A stretch of 64,000 bases of DNA from Trinickia dabaoshanensis. GTDB taxonomy: Bacteria > Pseudomonadota > Gammaproteobacteria > Burkholderiales > Burkholderiaceae. The position numbers were made by a program, and so were the translations under genes. Every line of letters starts with the position of its first letter. Position 1 is the stretch's first letter. This document shows positions 1 to 7,682 of this stretch, in pieces. The stretch lies in contig NZ_PNYA01000022.1 of assembly GCF_002879885.1 (NCBI RefSeq), forward strand, positions 1-64,000, given 5' to 3'. The notes below the pieces were generated by a model. The model made no database searches and was not told where the DNA came from. It saw only the letters and a program-made list of their open reading frames with translations.

Positions 1-1086
1 GCCCCCGCCCGACCTCGTCTGATCGCGAATCGTGCCGCCAGGACGCGGCCCATTCCCACCGCGCGTGAGCGCGCGCCCGATCAATGTGGCCAGGCGGCGA
101 GAAGCGACGCCAGCGACGAAAGCACCGAAGCCGGATAGCGTGGCGCCACCCGAAAGCCCAGATGCGACCGCCGGCAGTTGCCATCCGACCATCGCCAGGA
201 AGATCGCGGTCGCGAACATGCCGAGCGCTGCCCCCCACGCGGCCGAGGCTTCGAGTGCCGCCTGGCCGGCCGCAACCAGTGCGCCTGCGTTCGAACCTGG
301 CGGCGCGGTTGTCACCTGAAACGGCGCCAGTTCGGTCGAAAAAGCTGTCAGCGCCATTCCGAGGAAGGCCGCCACCAGGATCTGCAGCAGCGCATAGTTC
401 GCGACCTTCGCCGTCCACGCCTCGAAAAAGCGCGCGGTTGGCGCGAATGCGGCGCACACGATAAAGATCGGTCCGATACCCAGCACCAAATCGAGCAGCA
501 TCCTCGCCATCACGACCTCGAAGGCAAGCACGATGAGAAAGATCGAACCGCCGAGGGCCGCCACGAACCCGCAAACGATGTCGCCTATGCCGGCGACGAT
601 GCCGGCGAGGCTCAAGCCTTCGTGTGTCGCTTTCACGGAGTACGCATCCAACACGAGGTCGACTTGCTGGTCATAGCAATCGAGCGTCTGATAGATACTG
701 GTGGCGCTGGCGGCCGTCACGCTGCTGCCGCTGGCCGAGCCGCAGCCGGGATTGCCGCCGCCTGTCGTGTTGGCTGCGTTCTGGATCGTCTGCGCAAGCC
801 CGGCGGTGGCGCCATTGACGGCGGTGACGACCTCCTGCTGATAGAGCCCACTGCCGAGCGCGAACGCTAGGACCGTTGCCATCTTCAATCCGCGCCATGC
901 AAAAGCCGGAACCGGCTCGTGCGCCTCGCCGCGCACTATGGCAAGGCCGTATGCGAGCACCCAGATGGTGACGGCAGTGGTCACAACGGGCACAAGGGCG
1001 CCAGACAAGGCCGACGACACGTTCGTCACGTAGGTCGACATGCCGTTCTCGAGCGTGCCGCCGATCGCAGTAAAGAGGCCGCTCAT
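1..1086 (-). CDS. virB6: VirB6/TrbL-like type IV secretion channel protein (partial)
   Basis: An open frame starts with ATG at 1084-1086 and runs without a stop through the left edge (at least 362 codons). The translation has several long hydrophobic stretches: near residues 30-55, 150-200, 230-255 and 290-320. The longest one holds the run LIVLAFEVVMARMLLDLVLG. This layout, together with a central loop rich in Gly, Ser and Thr, is typical of the VirB6/TrbL polytopic inner-membrane component of a type IV secretion channel. Its start overlaps the stop of virB4 as ATGA, which points to translational coupling. The Cys-containing loop near residues 110-140 is probably periplasmic. The C-terminus is outside the window. 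Family assignment rests on topology and position; sequence identity in this family is low. Confidence 0.8.
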   Translation of the reverse strand, partial: MSGLFTAIGGTLENGMSTYVTNVSSALSGALVPVVTTAVTIWVLAYGLAIVRGEAHEPVPAFAWRGLKMATVLAFALGSGLYQQEVVTAVNGATAGLAQTIQNAANTTGGGNPGCGSASGSSVTAASATSIYQTLDCYDQQVDLVLDAYSVKATHEGLSLAGIVAGIGDIVCGFVAALGGSIFLIVLAFEVVMARMLLDLVLGIGPIFIVCAAFAPTARFFEAWTAKVANYALLQILVAAFLGMALTAFSTELAPFQVTTAPPGSNAGALVAAGQAALEASAAWGAALGMFATAIFLAMVGWQLPAVASGLSGGATLSGFGAFVAGVASRRLATLIGRALTRGGNGPRPGGTIRDQTRSGGG

Positions 1087-3560
1087 CGCACATCTCCAGT
1101 CGGCGGAAACGCAGGGTGGCCGGCGAACTGCGCACGGCGCTGCGCTAACCGCTCCCGGAAGACTGGCAGCCAGACGTCCGGATCGTCGCCGACCCGCGCG
1201 CGGATCGTATCGAGCAGCTCGACGTTATCCGTTGTGCCGGAGAGCACGTCGAGGACGTCGCCGAGCCCTGCCAGGTCGAGCCGGCCTATCGCAGATCGAT
1301 GCCCCTGCTTGACGAGAAACATCCGGCTGTTCTCGCCGAGGCTGCGGACGATGTTGAACTCAGCTTCGGTGAGTTTGAAGCCATGCACGTAGTCGTCGTA
1401 GTCGGCCCGCGGATTTGGTAGAAAGAAGAACGTCGCGCTCTGCTCGATGAGCGCGCGGGCGATATCGCTTCGCAGCACGTCTGCCGGCGATTGCGTGTCA
1501 AAGACACCGAGTCCATTCTGCTTGCGGATCGTCTTCTGCTTGTTCTTCGCGAAATCGGTGAACACCGGGTCATCGAGCCGCTTCCAGAACTCCGTCATGA
1601 CATAGATGAATCGACGACCGTCGATCACGCTCTCGGTCCGATGCAGCAGGTACATCGTCACCGGCGTCGAGACCTCGGCGTCATCCAGCAGTTCAGTGTC
1701 GTCAAAACCGAAGAGGCCCGAGCGGGCCAGCTCGATGCGATCGGTTGGGTTGTCGAGCACCCAGCCCAGCCGCCCGCCCATGCACCATTTGGCCAGGCGT
1801 GCGTGAAGACTGTTTTCACCTACGTTCGGCAAAAGCTGTCGCACCATCGACAGGCGCCGCAGCGGCCTCTCCATTCGGGCGACTTCACGCACAGCCCGCG
1901 AAATGTCCAGTTCCTCGGTCGCAGACAGTAGCGTGCCGCTATCGACAAGCTTGCGTACGAGCCGCTCCCAGAAATCGAGAGCAAATTCCGTCGGCTCCAT
2001 CTGAAACGGGTTCAAACCGGTCGGCTCGCCACGGCGGAACACGGTGTACGTGCCGCCCATCGCGCGAATCGCGATCTCGGTACCCCGGTCCTTGTCGTAC
2101 AGCACCACGGTGATGCCGTACTTCATCGCCATCGCGATGAGGAAGAGCTCAAGGACCGTCTTGCCTGCGCCGGCCTGACCGATAATCTGCGTATTGGCGA
2201 GCGCCTTCTCGTCGGCGGAGTCCTGCTTCTCCGGTGTGACGTGGAAGTTCAGATACAGCGGCTGCCCGCTGGGCGTCTTGACGATCGTGATCGCCTCGCC
2301 CCAGGGATTGCCATCGCGCTTGCCCGTGGCGAAGTTGTGCAGGCTGGAAAGGCCACAAAAATTGCGCGACGTGAGCTTGGCCTCGCGCGGCCGGTACCGC
2401 CAGTTGCCCGGCAGCTGCGCAAACCACGCGGCATCGGCCACGAGGTCGACGAGAGCGGTCTGAAATCCGGCGTCAGCGAGCTGGGTGCGCGCCTTCGCGA
2501 CATTTCTGGACAGGCCATGCAGCGTGTCGCCCAGGACCGCCAGCGAATAGTGGTACTCGCCCAGAACGAAGTCGCCGTTAATCAGGTCATTGAGCGCCTG
2601 ATCCATTGCTTCAACCTGAGATACCGCTACATCCTCGCCCGCAATCAACTGGTTCCGCTGTCGCTCGAGCGCCTCTTTCGCGCTGGGCTTGTCGAGGATC
2701 GTAAAACTCTGCGTCTCGATGTACTCGAAGTCGCCATAGAGCAACCCGTTAAGCATCCCTGGCTCGGTGTCTTCCGGGTAGTCCTTCAAATCGAGCATCG
2801 CAGCAAAGCGAGTCTCGCCTGGCATGCGGATCTCGAGCTTTTCGGCGCCGACGAAAAGGCGCGAGGTGGGCAACGCTTCCCGGATCGTCCCCGCGGGAAG
2901 GGGCTGCATTTCCCACGCTGCATTGACGAGATAGCCAATGAGCTCAAGGGCTGACGAATATCGGCGAGGCCGGCTCGCATATGGGCTCGGCTTACGAAAG
3001 ACGCCGAGTGCCACCGGATCGTAGGGCGCGAGGCCCGTCTCGATCTGGGCAGCGAGCTCACTCATGACTTTGAGTGCTTCATGCTGGTCGAGCCGGATAT
3101 CGTCGAGCGTGCGGCGCGCCGCGCGGCTAAACACGCGGCCCAGCGTCGTGCGGATTGGCCGGTAGACCAGCGTCAGATATAGCTCGTTGGCCATCATCCG
3201 GTAGCCGGCGAAGCTCGTGTAGTAACGTGTGGCGAGTTCCTGGCAGAAGCGGTTGGGGTACGGCGTGACGAAGTGATCCCAGACGCGCCGGCGCAACCGG
3301 TGCGTCCAGAGCGCTACGTGGCCGCCTGGCAGTCCGCGCACGAGCTGATTGAACCCGTCGTGCCGCACAGCGATGTCCGCCGGATCGGCGGCCTCAAACG
3401 AAATACCTGCGATCTTCCAGATCTGCAGATAGTCGCCTTCGCGGGTCTTGATGACGTGATCCGTCACGTGCGTCGAATACGGAATCATGTCGGCCAACGG
3501 CACTTCCCGGTTGGCGACGGCGACGAGCTGTGGGGCGACGAGCTGTGGGGCGGCGCGCAT
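1083..3560 (-). CDS. virB4: VirB4-family conjugation ATPase
   Basis: This 825-residue protein has the length and order of VirB4/TrbE ATPases, which power pilus assembly and substrate transfer at the inner membrane. A Walker A motif GQAGAGKT lies near residues 461-468. The C-terminal block with KTIRKQNGLGVF, DTQSPADVL and FFLPNP is characteristic of VirB4. The Walker B region reads YVMTEFWK near 653-660, with Thr where the family normally has Asp (MDEFW). The start has a strong AAGGAGG inside the virB3 stop region. Near the N-terminus APQLV is repeated in tandem, from a short DNA duplication. It lies between virB3 (1-base gap) and virB6 (4-base overlap); virB5, usually found here in other systems, is absent. 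Confidence 0.93.
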   Translation of the reverse strand: MRAAPQLVAPQLVAVANREVPLADMIPYSTHVTDHVIKTREGDYLQIWKIAGISFEAADPADIAVRHDGFNQLVRGLPGGHVALWTHRLRRRVWDHFVTPYPNRFCQELATRYYTSFAGYRMMANELYLTLVYRPIRTTLGRVFSRAARRTLDDIRLDQHEALKVMSELAAQIETGLAPYDPVALGVFRKPSPYASRPRRYSSALELIGYLVNAAWEMQPLPAGTIREALPTSRLFVGAEKLEIRMPGETRFAAMLDLKDYPEDTEPGMLNGLLYGDFEYIETQSFTILDKPSAKEALERQRNQLIAGEDVAVSQVEAMDQALNDLINGDFVLGEYHYSLAVLGDTLHGLSRNVAKARTQLADAGFQTALVDLVADAAWFAQLPGNWRYRPREAKLTSRNFCGLSSLHNFATGKRDGNPWGEAITIVKTPSGQPLYLNFHVTPEKQDSADEKALANTQIIGQAGAGKTVLELFLIAMAMKYGITVVLYDKDRGTEIAIRAMGGTYTVFRRGEPTGLNPFQMEPTEFALDFWERLVRKLVDSGTLLSATEELDISRAVREVARMERPLRRLSMVRQLLPNVGENSLHARLAKWCMGGRLGWVLDNPTDRIELARSGLFGFDDTELLDDAEVSTPVTMYLLHRTESVIDGRRFIYVMTEFWKRLDDPVFTDFAKNKQKTIRKQNGLGVFDTQSPADVLRSDIARALIEQSATFFFLPNPRADYDDYVHGFKLTEAEFNIVRSLGENSRMFLVKQGHRSAIGRLDLAGLGDVLDVLSGTTDNVELLDTIRARVGDDPDVWLPVFRERLAQRRAQFAGHPAFPPTGDVR

Positions 3561-3561
3561 C

Positions 3562-3882
3562 TCACGCCCTCCTTTTTAGCCGCACAGGCGCGTAGGCATG
3601 TGCGCCCCAGAACCGGTAATTTCCCTGGCGCAGCCGCATGCGAATGCGCAGTGCGTACTGGGCGAGGCGCTGATCATCGTGACGAGTGATCACGCGCATT
3701 GCAACGAACACCGGAATCATCGAAAACAGGATGGCCACGCCCAGCGGGGGACTGGCGAGCAGCGCCCAGATCGCCGGGATGAGCATGCCCCCGCCGGTTA
3801 TCAGTGCCGGGACGAGCGGCACGCCCCATAGCATTGCGGGGCGCGTGCAGCCCTTGAAGACGGGATCCTTGAGAGAGTTCAT
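3562..3882 (-). CDS. virB3: VirB3-family conjugal transfer protein
   Basis: The product is a 106-residue membrane protein starting MNSLKDPVFKGCTRP. The DPVFKG..RP opening followed by two hydrophobic segments (about residues 17-31 and 33-62) is the VirB3/TrbD pattern. The basic C-terminal tail, rich in Arg and ending RLKRRA, is expected on the cytoplasmic side. VirB3 works with VirB4 in pilus assembly at the inner membrane. A longer in-frame reading reaches 4272, but it would overlap all of virB2. The internal ATG at 3880-3882 gives the standard length and follows virB2 by 17 bases. The stop lies within the virB4 ribosome-binding region, so the two are coupled. Confidence 0.88.
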   Translation of the reverse strand: MNSLKDPVFKGCTRPAMLWGVPLVPALITGGGMLIPAIWALLASPPLGVAILFSMIPVFVAMRVITRHDDQRLAQYALRIRMRLRQGNYRFWGAHAYAPVRLKRRA

Positions 3883-3899
3883 GATTCGTCGCTCGAAGA

Positions 3900-4241
3900 T
3901 CAGCCGCCGGCCGGGATCAGCATGCCGGCAATGACCGTCGCACAACCGACGAACAGCCCGCCAATGAAGACATTGGCGATGTCGCCAAAGCGTGCGTGCT
4001 GGAACATCATCCGGAAGCCCGCCCAGATGATCGAGATCGAGCAGATCACGCCACCGACGCCAAGCAACGTCGTCTGAATCGTGCTCAGCAGCGTGTTGAC
4101 CTGCGACAACTGCGCCCAGGCTGGGGATGCGACGAACAATGCCGAAATCATCACTGAGATCGTTCCGGCCAATTGTCGATCCGGGCCGGATCGACGGGAC
4201 CCGTACACCAACCACGCTTTGATTCGCGTTCCAAGTTTCAT
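3900..4241 (-). CDS. virB2: VirB2-family major pilin precursor
   Basis: The product is a 113-residue prepilin with a long basic N-terminal leader and a hydrophobic core. A probable signal-peptidase site follows SPAWA, leaving a mature pilin of about 70 residues that starts with QLSQV. Two transmembrane helices follow (about residues 58-76 and 88-108), separated by a short basic loop, as in VirB2/TrbC pilins. AGGAG lies 6 bases before the start. It sits between virB1 and virB3 in the usual VirB order. Identification is by topology, size and context; pilin sequences diverge fast. Confidence 0.85.
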   Translation of the reverse strand: MKLGTRIKAWLVYGSRRSGPDRQLAGTISVMISALFVASPAWAQLSQVNTLLSTIQTTLLGVGGVICSISIIWAGFRMMFQHARFGDIANVFIGGLFVGCATVIAGMLIPAGG

Positions 4242-4298
4242 CGGACGCTCCTATCGACTTCCCCGACGTCAATTGCCCCCATCCATGCAGTCAGCGCT

Positions 4299-4940
4299 CT
4301 AGAAGACCACCGCGCTCTGGCCCGGCTCGCCGCTCCGCGCTGGCGACGGCAGTTCGCTCCGGTCCGGCTTTCGTGGCGGATCGGTTGCGCGCTTAGGTCG
4401 AACAGTGTTGGTGGATAAATCGGTTGCTACTGGAACGACAGGGATCGGTGTGATGGCCGGAACGACGATCGGTACCGTAGGGACGGGTTGCTGCGCGTCC
4501 TTCACCACGCGTTGGACATACCCGCTGCGAAAGCCAGTCGAGAAATCGCCACTCGCATAGCAGGACAGACTCGCGCGAAGCGCCGCCTGTTCATCCGCAT
4601 GCGCGTGACGGGCCAGCTCGAAGCATCCCTGCAGAATCGCTGCGCCCGCAGCCAGGTTGCGGCAGGGATCGAACGCGGTTCGCTCCGTGAGCCCGTATCG
4701 CGACCAGTTGTCATGGTTGACCTGTGCCAGCCCGACGCTGAAGTGCCAACCGCTTGCGCTCAGCGAGTGCACCGTTGCCTTGGCTTCCGCCTCGCTGGAC
4801 GGTTGCCGCGTCAGTCGCCCACGAACCACGCCAATCGCGTACGGATTGAACCCGGACTCAGCACGCACCACGGCTGCCATCGTGGTCGGCGAAATCTGCG
4901 GTGCGCACTGCTGGGCAAGCATGAGGAAATCGAGCGGCAT
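4299..4940 (-). CDS. virB1: VirB1-family lytic transglycosylase
   Basis: This is a 213-residue peptidoglycan-cleaving enzyme that would open the wall for the secretion apparatus. The SLT fold is visible: the catalytic Glu lies in AESGFNPYAIG (about residues 27-37), followed by SVGLAQVN (about 68-75) and the helix PCRNLAAGAAIL. The C-terminal part from about residue 150 is rich in Pro and Val, low in complexity, and probably a linker or tether. I see no classical signal peptide, which is common in VirB1 homologues with atypical export. It follows the TrbM-like gene by 2 bases. Confidence 0.9.
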   Translation of the reverse strand: MPLDFLMLAQQCAPQISPTTMAAVVRAESGFNPYAIGVVRGRLTRQPSSEAEAKATVHSLSASGWHFSVGLAQVNHDNWSRYGLTERTAFDPCRNLAAGAAILQGCFELARHAHADEQAALRASLSCYASGDFSTGFRSGYVQRVVKDAQQPVPTVPIVVPAITPIPVVPVATDLSTNTVRPKRATDPPRKPDRSELPSPARSGEPGQSAVVF

Positions 4941-4942
4941 GA

Positions 4943-5500
4943 TCAGTGCCCCCCGCCCGATCCGCCATCCTGCTGCTCCGTCTGTTGCAGGAAAAGCGTC
5001 GCAGACTGTGTCGGGTCATAGAACACCTGATTGCTGCCAGCGCCGTAGAACTCCGTAACGGTAGTTCCCTGCCCTCCCACATCCCACCAGACGCGGGTAT
5101 AGAGTTGGTTGTCGATGTCGACGTTGATCGCGCCGAACGCACGGCACAGCAGCTCGCTCTGCTCGGGACCGCCCCAATACAGGAGGTCTTCACGGCAGTA
5201 ATCTGCGCTCGCGAACGTGTTGCTTGCGAAAGTGCCCCGTGATCCACCCGCGCCAAAATCGCACGTTGGAAACGGATCACCGTGCCGAAGCGCGCGCCAG
5301 AGCCGCTCTATCGGTGGCACGCATTCGCTGTATTGCTCCGGCCCACCCGGATTCGACAGACACAGCAATACCTGACAACCCCACACGTCGGCGTGAGCCA
5401 CGCCGGGTCCGACGAACGACATACCGACGAGAACGGCAACTGCCGCCAGACACCGCCGCACCGCTCGCCTTGCATCCGAGAGCCAATGGGCGTTACGCAT
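4943..5500 (-). CDS. TrbM/KikA-like exported conjugation protein
   Basis: The 185-residue product starts MRNAHWLSDARR and has a signal peptide that ends at VAHA before DVWGC. The mature part begins with a Cys-rich block reading CQVLLCLSNPGGP...SECVPPIERLWRAL, which recalls TrbM/KikA proteins of conjugative systems. The rest has further Cys residues and a Gly-rich tail ending SGGGH. A GGAGG 8 bases before the ATG at 5498-5500 decides the start; a longer reading begins at 5551. The start overlaps the end of the ParA gene by 8 bases (ATGCGTAA). A periplasmic role in pilus or channel assembly is likely but is inferred from family and position. Confidence 0.6.
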   Translation of the reverse strand: MRNAHWLSDARRAVRRCLAAVAVLVGMSFVGPGVAHADVWGCQVLLCLSNPGGPEQYSECVPPIERLWRALRHGDPFPTCDFGAGGSRGTFASNTFASADYCREDLLYWGGPEQSELLCRAFGAINVDIDNQLYTRVWWDVGGQGTTVTEFYGAGSNQVFYDPTQSATLFLQQTEQQDGGSGGGH

Positions 5501-6347
5501 CGCACACCTCCGGGAGGCACGCCTGCCGCGTCGCACCGTCCGCGCGGTCAAGGCAGCGAGCGAGAACGTTGAAGCATCCGCTCAACAGGTGCCATCCGGC
5601 CTGCGCGTCTGCATTGTCTGGCGCTAGATCCGCGACCGATGCCCCGCACGCCTGCGCCTGCGCCTGCGCAAGGGTGTTTAGTCGCGGCAGGCGCAGGTAG
5701 CCCGCAGGGACCCGGCGATCGGGGACCAGCCATGCAGCCAAGCTCGCCTCGATTCGTTTGAGCCTTGCTTCGCACCGCGGTGTCGTCTCGACGCCGTTGG
5801 GCACGACGCCAAGGATGTGCAATGCGGGATTGAGCCGGGCGCGCACATCGCGCAGTCCGTTCGATCCATTGAGCAAACCGTCGACCTGTTCGAGCGCGTC
5901 CGGCGACATCAGGATTGGGCACGCCACTGCGTCTACCAGCGCAGCCGCGCATAGCGAGCGCGTGCCGGACCATACTGGACCATCGATCAGACAGACGTCG
6001 AACGATGGGGCGAGCTGCAACAGCAGGTGTCGCAAATTGGCATAACAGCGCGTAGCTCCTGGATCGTCGCGATCTGCCAGGCCCGGAACCACATTCGCGG
6101 CGAGTACGCGGATACGTGGCGCAGTCGTGTCGGGGGACAAACGACGACGAGCGTGGGCTGGCTCACGGTGTGTCGCGCTTGAACACGCGCCCCGTGTTAG
6201 CGACAGCGCGCTGTAAGGCGGCTCGGCCAGATCGATGATCAATACCCGATAGCCCCCTACGAGCCGCAGGTAATGGGCGAATTGGCACACCAGCGCGGTT
6301 TTCCCAGTGCCGCCATGTGCGGAAGTCACCAGAAGCGATTTCATCAC
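5493..6347 (-). CDS. ParA/MinD-type ATPase of the transfer operon
   Basis: The 284-residue product begins VTSAHGGTGKTALVCQFAHYL-like. This is a deviant Walker A (GGTGKT with the preceding Lys replaced by His), followed by VLIIDLAEPP and, near residue 140, DVCLIDGPVW as the second switch region. ParA-type proteins often lead conjugation operons, where they position DNA or secretion components. GAGGA lies 7 bases before a GTG at 6345-6347; an ATG immediately follows and may be used instead. The body is poorly conserved after residue 60. The end overlaps the TrbM-like gene. Confidence 0.75.
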   Translation of the reverse strand: MMKSLLVTSAHGGTGKTALVCQFAHYLRLVGGYRVLIIDLAEPPYSALSLTRGACSSATHREPAHARRRLSPDTTAPRIRVLAANVVPGLADRDDPGATRCYANLRHLLLQLAPSFDVCLIDGPVWSGTRSLCAAALVDAVACPILMSPDALEQVDGLLNGSNGLRDVRARLNPALHILGVVPNGVETTPRCEARLKRIEASLAAWLVPDRRVPAGYLRLPRLNTLAQAQAQACGASVADLAPDNADAQAGWHLLSGCFNVLARCLDRADGATRQACLPEVCDA

Positions 6348-6390
6348 CGTTGTTCCTCGAACAAGGTCCTGGTATCGACTGTCCGCTGCT

Positions 6391-6433
6391 CAAAAAGAGA
6401 ACCCGCGGCGCCGGGGAGGCCGACCGCGGGTTC
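6391..6433 (-). terminator. Intrinsic terminator/attenuator hairpin before the ParA gene
   Basis: Perfect 10-base arms lie at 6399-6408 (GAACCCGCGG) and 6424-6433 (CCGCGGGTTC) with a 15-base GC-rich loop. On the minus strand the stem is followed by TCTCTTTTT. It therefore reads as a rho-independent terminator for transcription heading into the ParA-virB operon, ending about 44 bases before its start codon. Confidence 0.7.
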
Positions 6434-6465
6434 AAGGGGGATCAGGAAGCTATGCGAGAACGCAC

Positions 6466-6489
6466 AAAAGCCTGCGAATGCGGGCTTTT
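6466..6489. terminator. Second hairpin in the ParA leader
   Basis: Arms AAAAGCCTGC (6466-6475) and GCGGGCTTTT (6480-6489) form a 10-base stem with one G-U pair and a 4-base loop. The T-rich arms could terminate in either direction. It stands about 30 bases upstream (in minus-strand sense) of the stronger hairpin at 6391-6433. Confidence 0.5.
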
Positions 6490-6793
6490 GCGTGAGCGTC
6501 ACGGCACACTACGTCTTGGCGCAGACATCGATACTGCAGGGCCGCTAACGCGTACTCGGTCGTGCTGTGCACGTTGACCGGACCAGATTGTTGGCTTCAC
6601 TGTAGGCCGGGTATCGAGTCGATGCAAGGGATGTCGTCCACTAAGCCGTCTAGTCAAATTCCACGTCGTTCCGCGGTGCTCCAGGCTGTTCTTAAATTTA
6701 TTTTCTTTCCGCGGACTTCCCGGGCGGGTTGCCAGTCGTCGAACTACACCGGACTCTCGGTAGAGTTGGATCACCAACGCTCCGTGCCGCTCG
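6490..6793. other. Intergenic stretch without a recognisable gene
   Basis: I see no convincing coding frame between the leader hairpins and the small HTH-like gene. A short AT-rich patch (around 6690-6715) stands out in an otherwise GC-rich stretch and may hold a promoter for the operon below it. No clear -35/-10 pair could be chosen. Confidence 0.4.
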
Positions 6794-7114
6794 TCATGGA
6801 GAAAACGACACACGACGGACCGTTAAATTGATCTTGTCGGCATCAAGCGCTCGAACAAGCGCGCAACGTGCGGCGTAAAGCTCGAGATCGAGCAGGTTCC
6901 GCGGGTGCCGGGCGATCTTCAGCCTTCGACACACGACCTCTCGGCCGGCATGCCAGAGATAGATCATCCGGAGCAATTCCCGATGCTTTGGCGACAGCGT
7001 TCGCCAAGCGCGTGTGATGCGCTCAGCGTCAACGGGATCATAAGCGCCGCGATTCGACCGCCCCCAGTTGCGAAGACGGTCATCGAGCGACGGCTGACGG
7101 TCATCGCGTTTCAC
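6794..7114 (-). CDS. Small HTH-like protein of the element, function unknown
   Basis: The product is a 106-residue basic protein that starts with GTG at 7112-7114, within the end of the AlpA-like gene (14-base overlap). Its middle reads RAWRTLSPKHRELLRMIYLW, followed by HAGREVVCRRLKI. This looks like a sigma-region-4 or phage-antiterminator-like helix-turn-helix, and the C-terminal helix is rich in Leu and Arg. A regulatory role on the downstream transfer genes would fit its place upstream of two leader hairpins, but this is inference. I do not recognise a named family with confidence. A longer reading from 7192 is possible. Confidence 0.55.
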   Translation of the reverse strand: MKRDDRQPSLDDRLRNWGRSNRGAYDPVDAERITRAWRTLSPKHRELLRMIYLWHAGREVVCRRLKIARHPRNLLDLELYAARCALVRALDADKINLTVRRVSFSP

Positions 7115-7355
7115 CGTCGCCGCCCTTCTCTTTCGTCTCCTGCGCCCGCTGCGAAGCGCGGTACCGCGCAGGATCTGAGAGGAAGCGTTCAATGTCGCCC
7201 GAGCGCCAACCCACCAGCCGCCCGCCTAGCGGAATCGCGGGCGGAAAGGTACCGTCGCGCATCCGCTTGTAAATCGTCGACCGCGATAAGCCTGTGCACT
7301 GTTCGACCTGCCGCCGACGTAAGATCGTCAGTGCTCCGTTGCCATTCCATGACAT
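7101..7355 (-). CDS. AlpA-family excisionase/transcriptional regulator
   Basis: The 84-residue protein has the AlpA/MerR-like winged helix: LRRRQVEQCTGLSRSTIYKR, then GTFPPAIPLGG and a Trp-containing wing (VGWRSGDIERFL). AlpA proteins regulate integrase or excision functions of prophages and integrative elements. GGAGG lies 8 bases before the ATG at 7353-7355. It is the first gene of the element on this side, which makes this the likely border zone of an integrative element. No integrase gene or attachment repeat is visible next to it. Confidence 0.85.
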   Translation of the reverse strand: MSWNGNGALTILRRRQVEQCTGLSRSTIYKRMRDGTFPPAIPLGGRLVGWRSGDIERFLSDPARYRASQRAQETKEKGGDGETR

Positions 7356-7434
7356 GACTCGCCCTCCAGGAACCCGGCACGCTAATAACCGGAACTGTTG
7401 GGCATTCAAGCAACGGAGGCAGGCCACTGCCAAA

Positions 7435-7461
7435 CCCGTCTTATCGACGGGACATCCCGTC
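7435..7461. repeat. Three alternating complementary 6-mers (mutually exclusive hairpins)
   Basis: CCCGTC (7435-7440), GACGGG (7446-7451) and CCCGTC (7456-7461) can pair as 1:2 or as 2:3. This makes two mutually exclusive hairpins about 80 bases upstream of the AlpA-like start (minus-strand sense). The rest of the gap 7356-7682 shows no gene. Confidence 0.5.
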
Positions 7462-7682
7462 GGGTCTTGGACGAATGAGCGCATGCGGCACGCAGACTCG
7501 TTACCGCATTACTTCCCGAAGTGGCTCGCCACAATCCGTCCGTCGTTCGCGAACATAAGCGTCGCCCGTCCTGCCAATGATCGGAGAGTTGGAAAACAAG
7601 TCTTGCGTAGCCTGGCCGGACGTCGTCGGGTTTGGCCCATGCGGCAAGGCGTCATCGCGGGCCGTTGCCGACAAAAAGCGTG

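Noticed and set aside
3562-4272. A 236-residue long form of VirB3
   Set aside because: It would cover virB2 completely and its N-terminal part is a shadow translation; the internal start gives the family length.
7356-7682. Attachment site of the conjugative element
   Set aside because: The AlpA-like gene suggests a border nearby, but no integrase, tRNA 3' end or matching direct repeat is visible, and the other end of the element lies outside the window.
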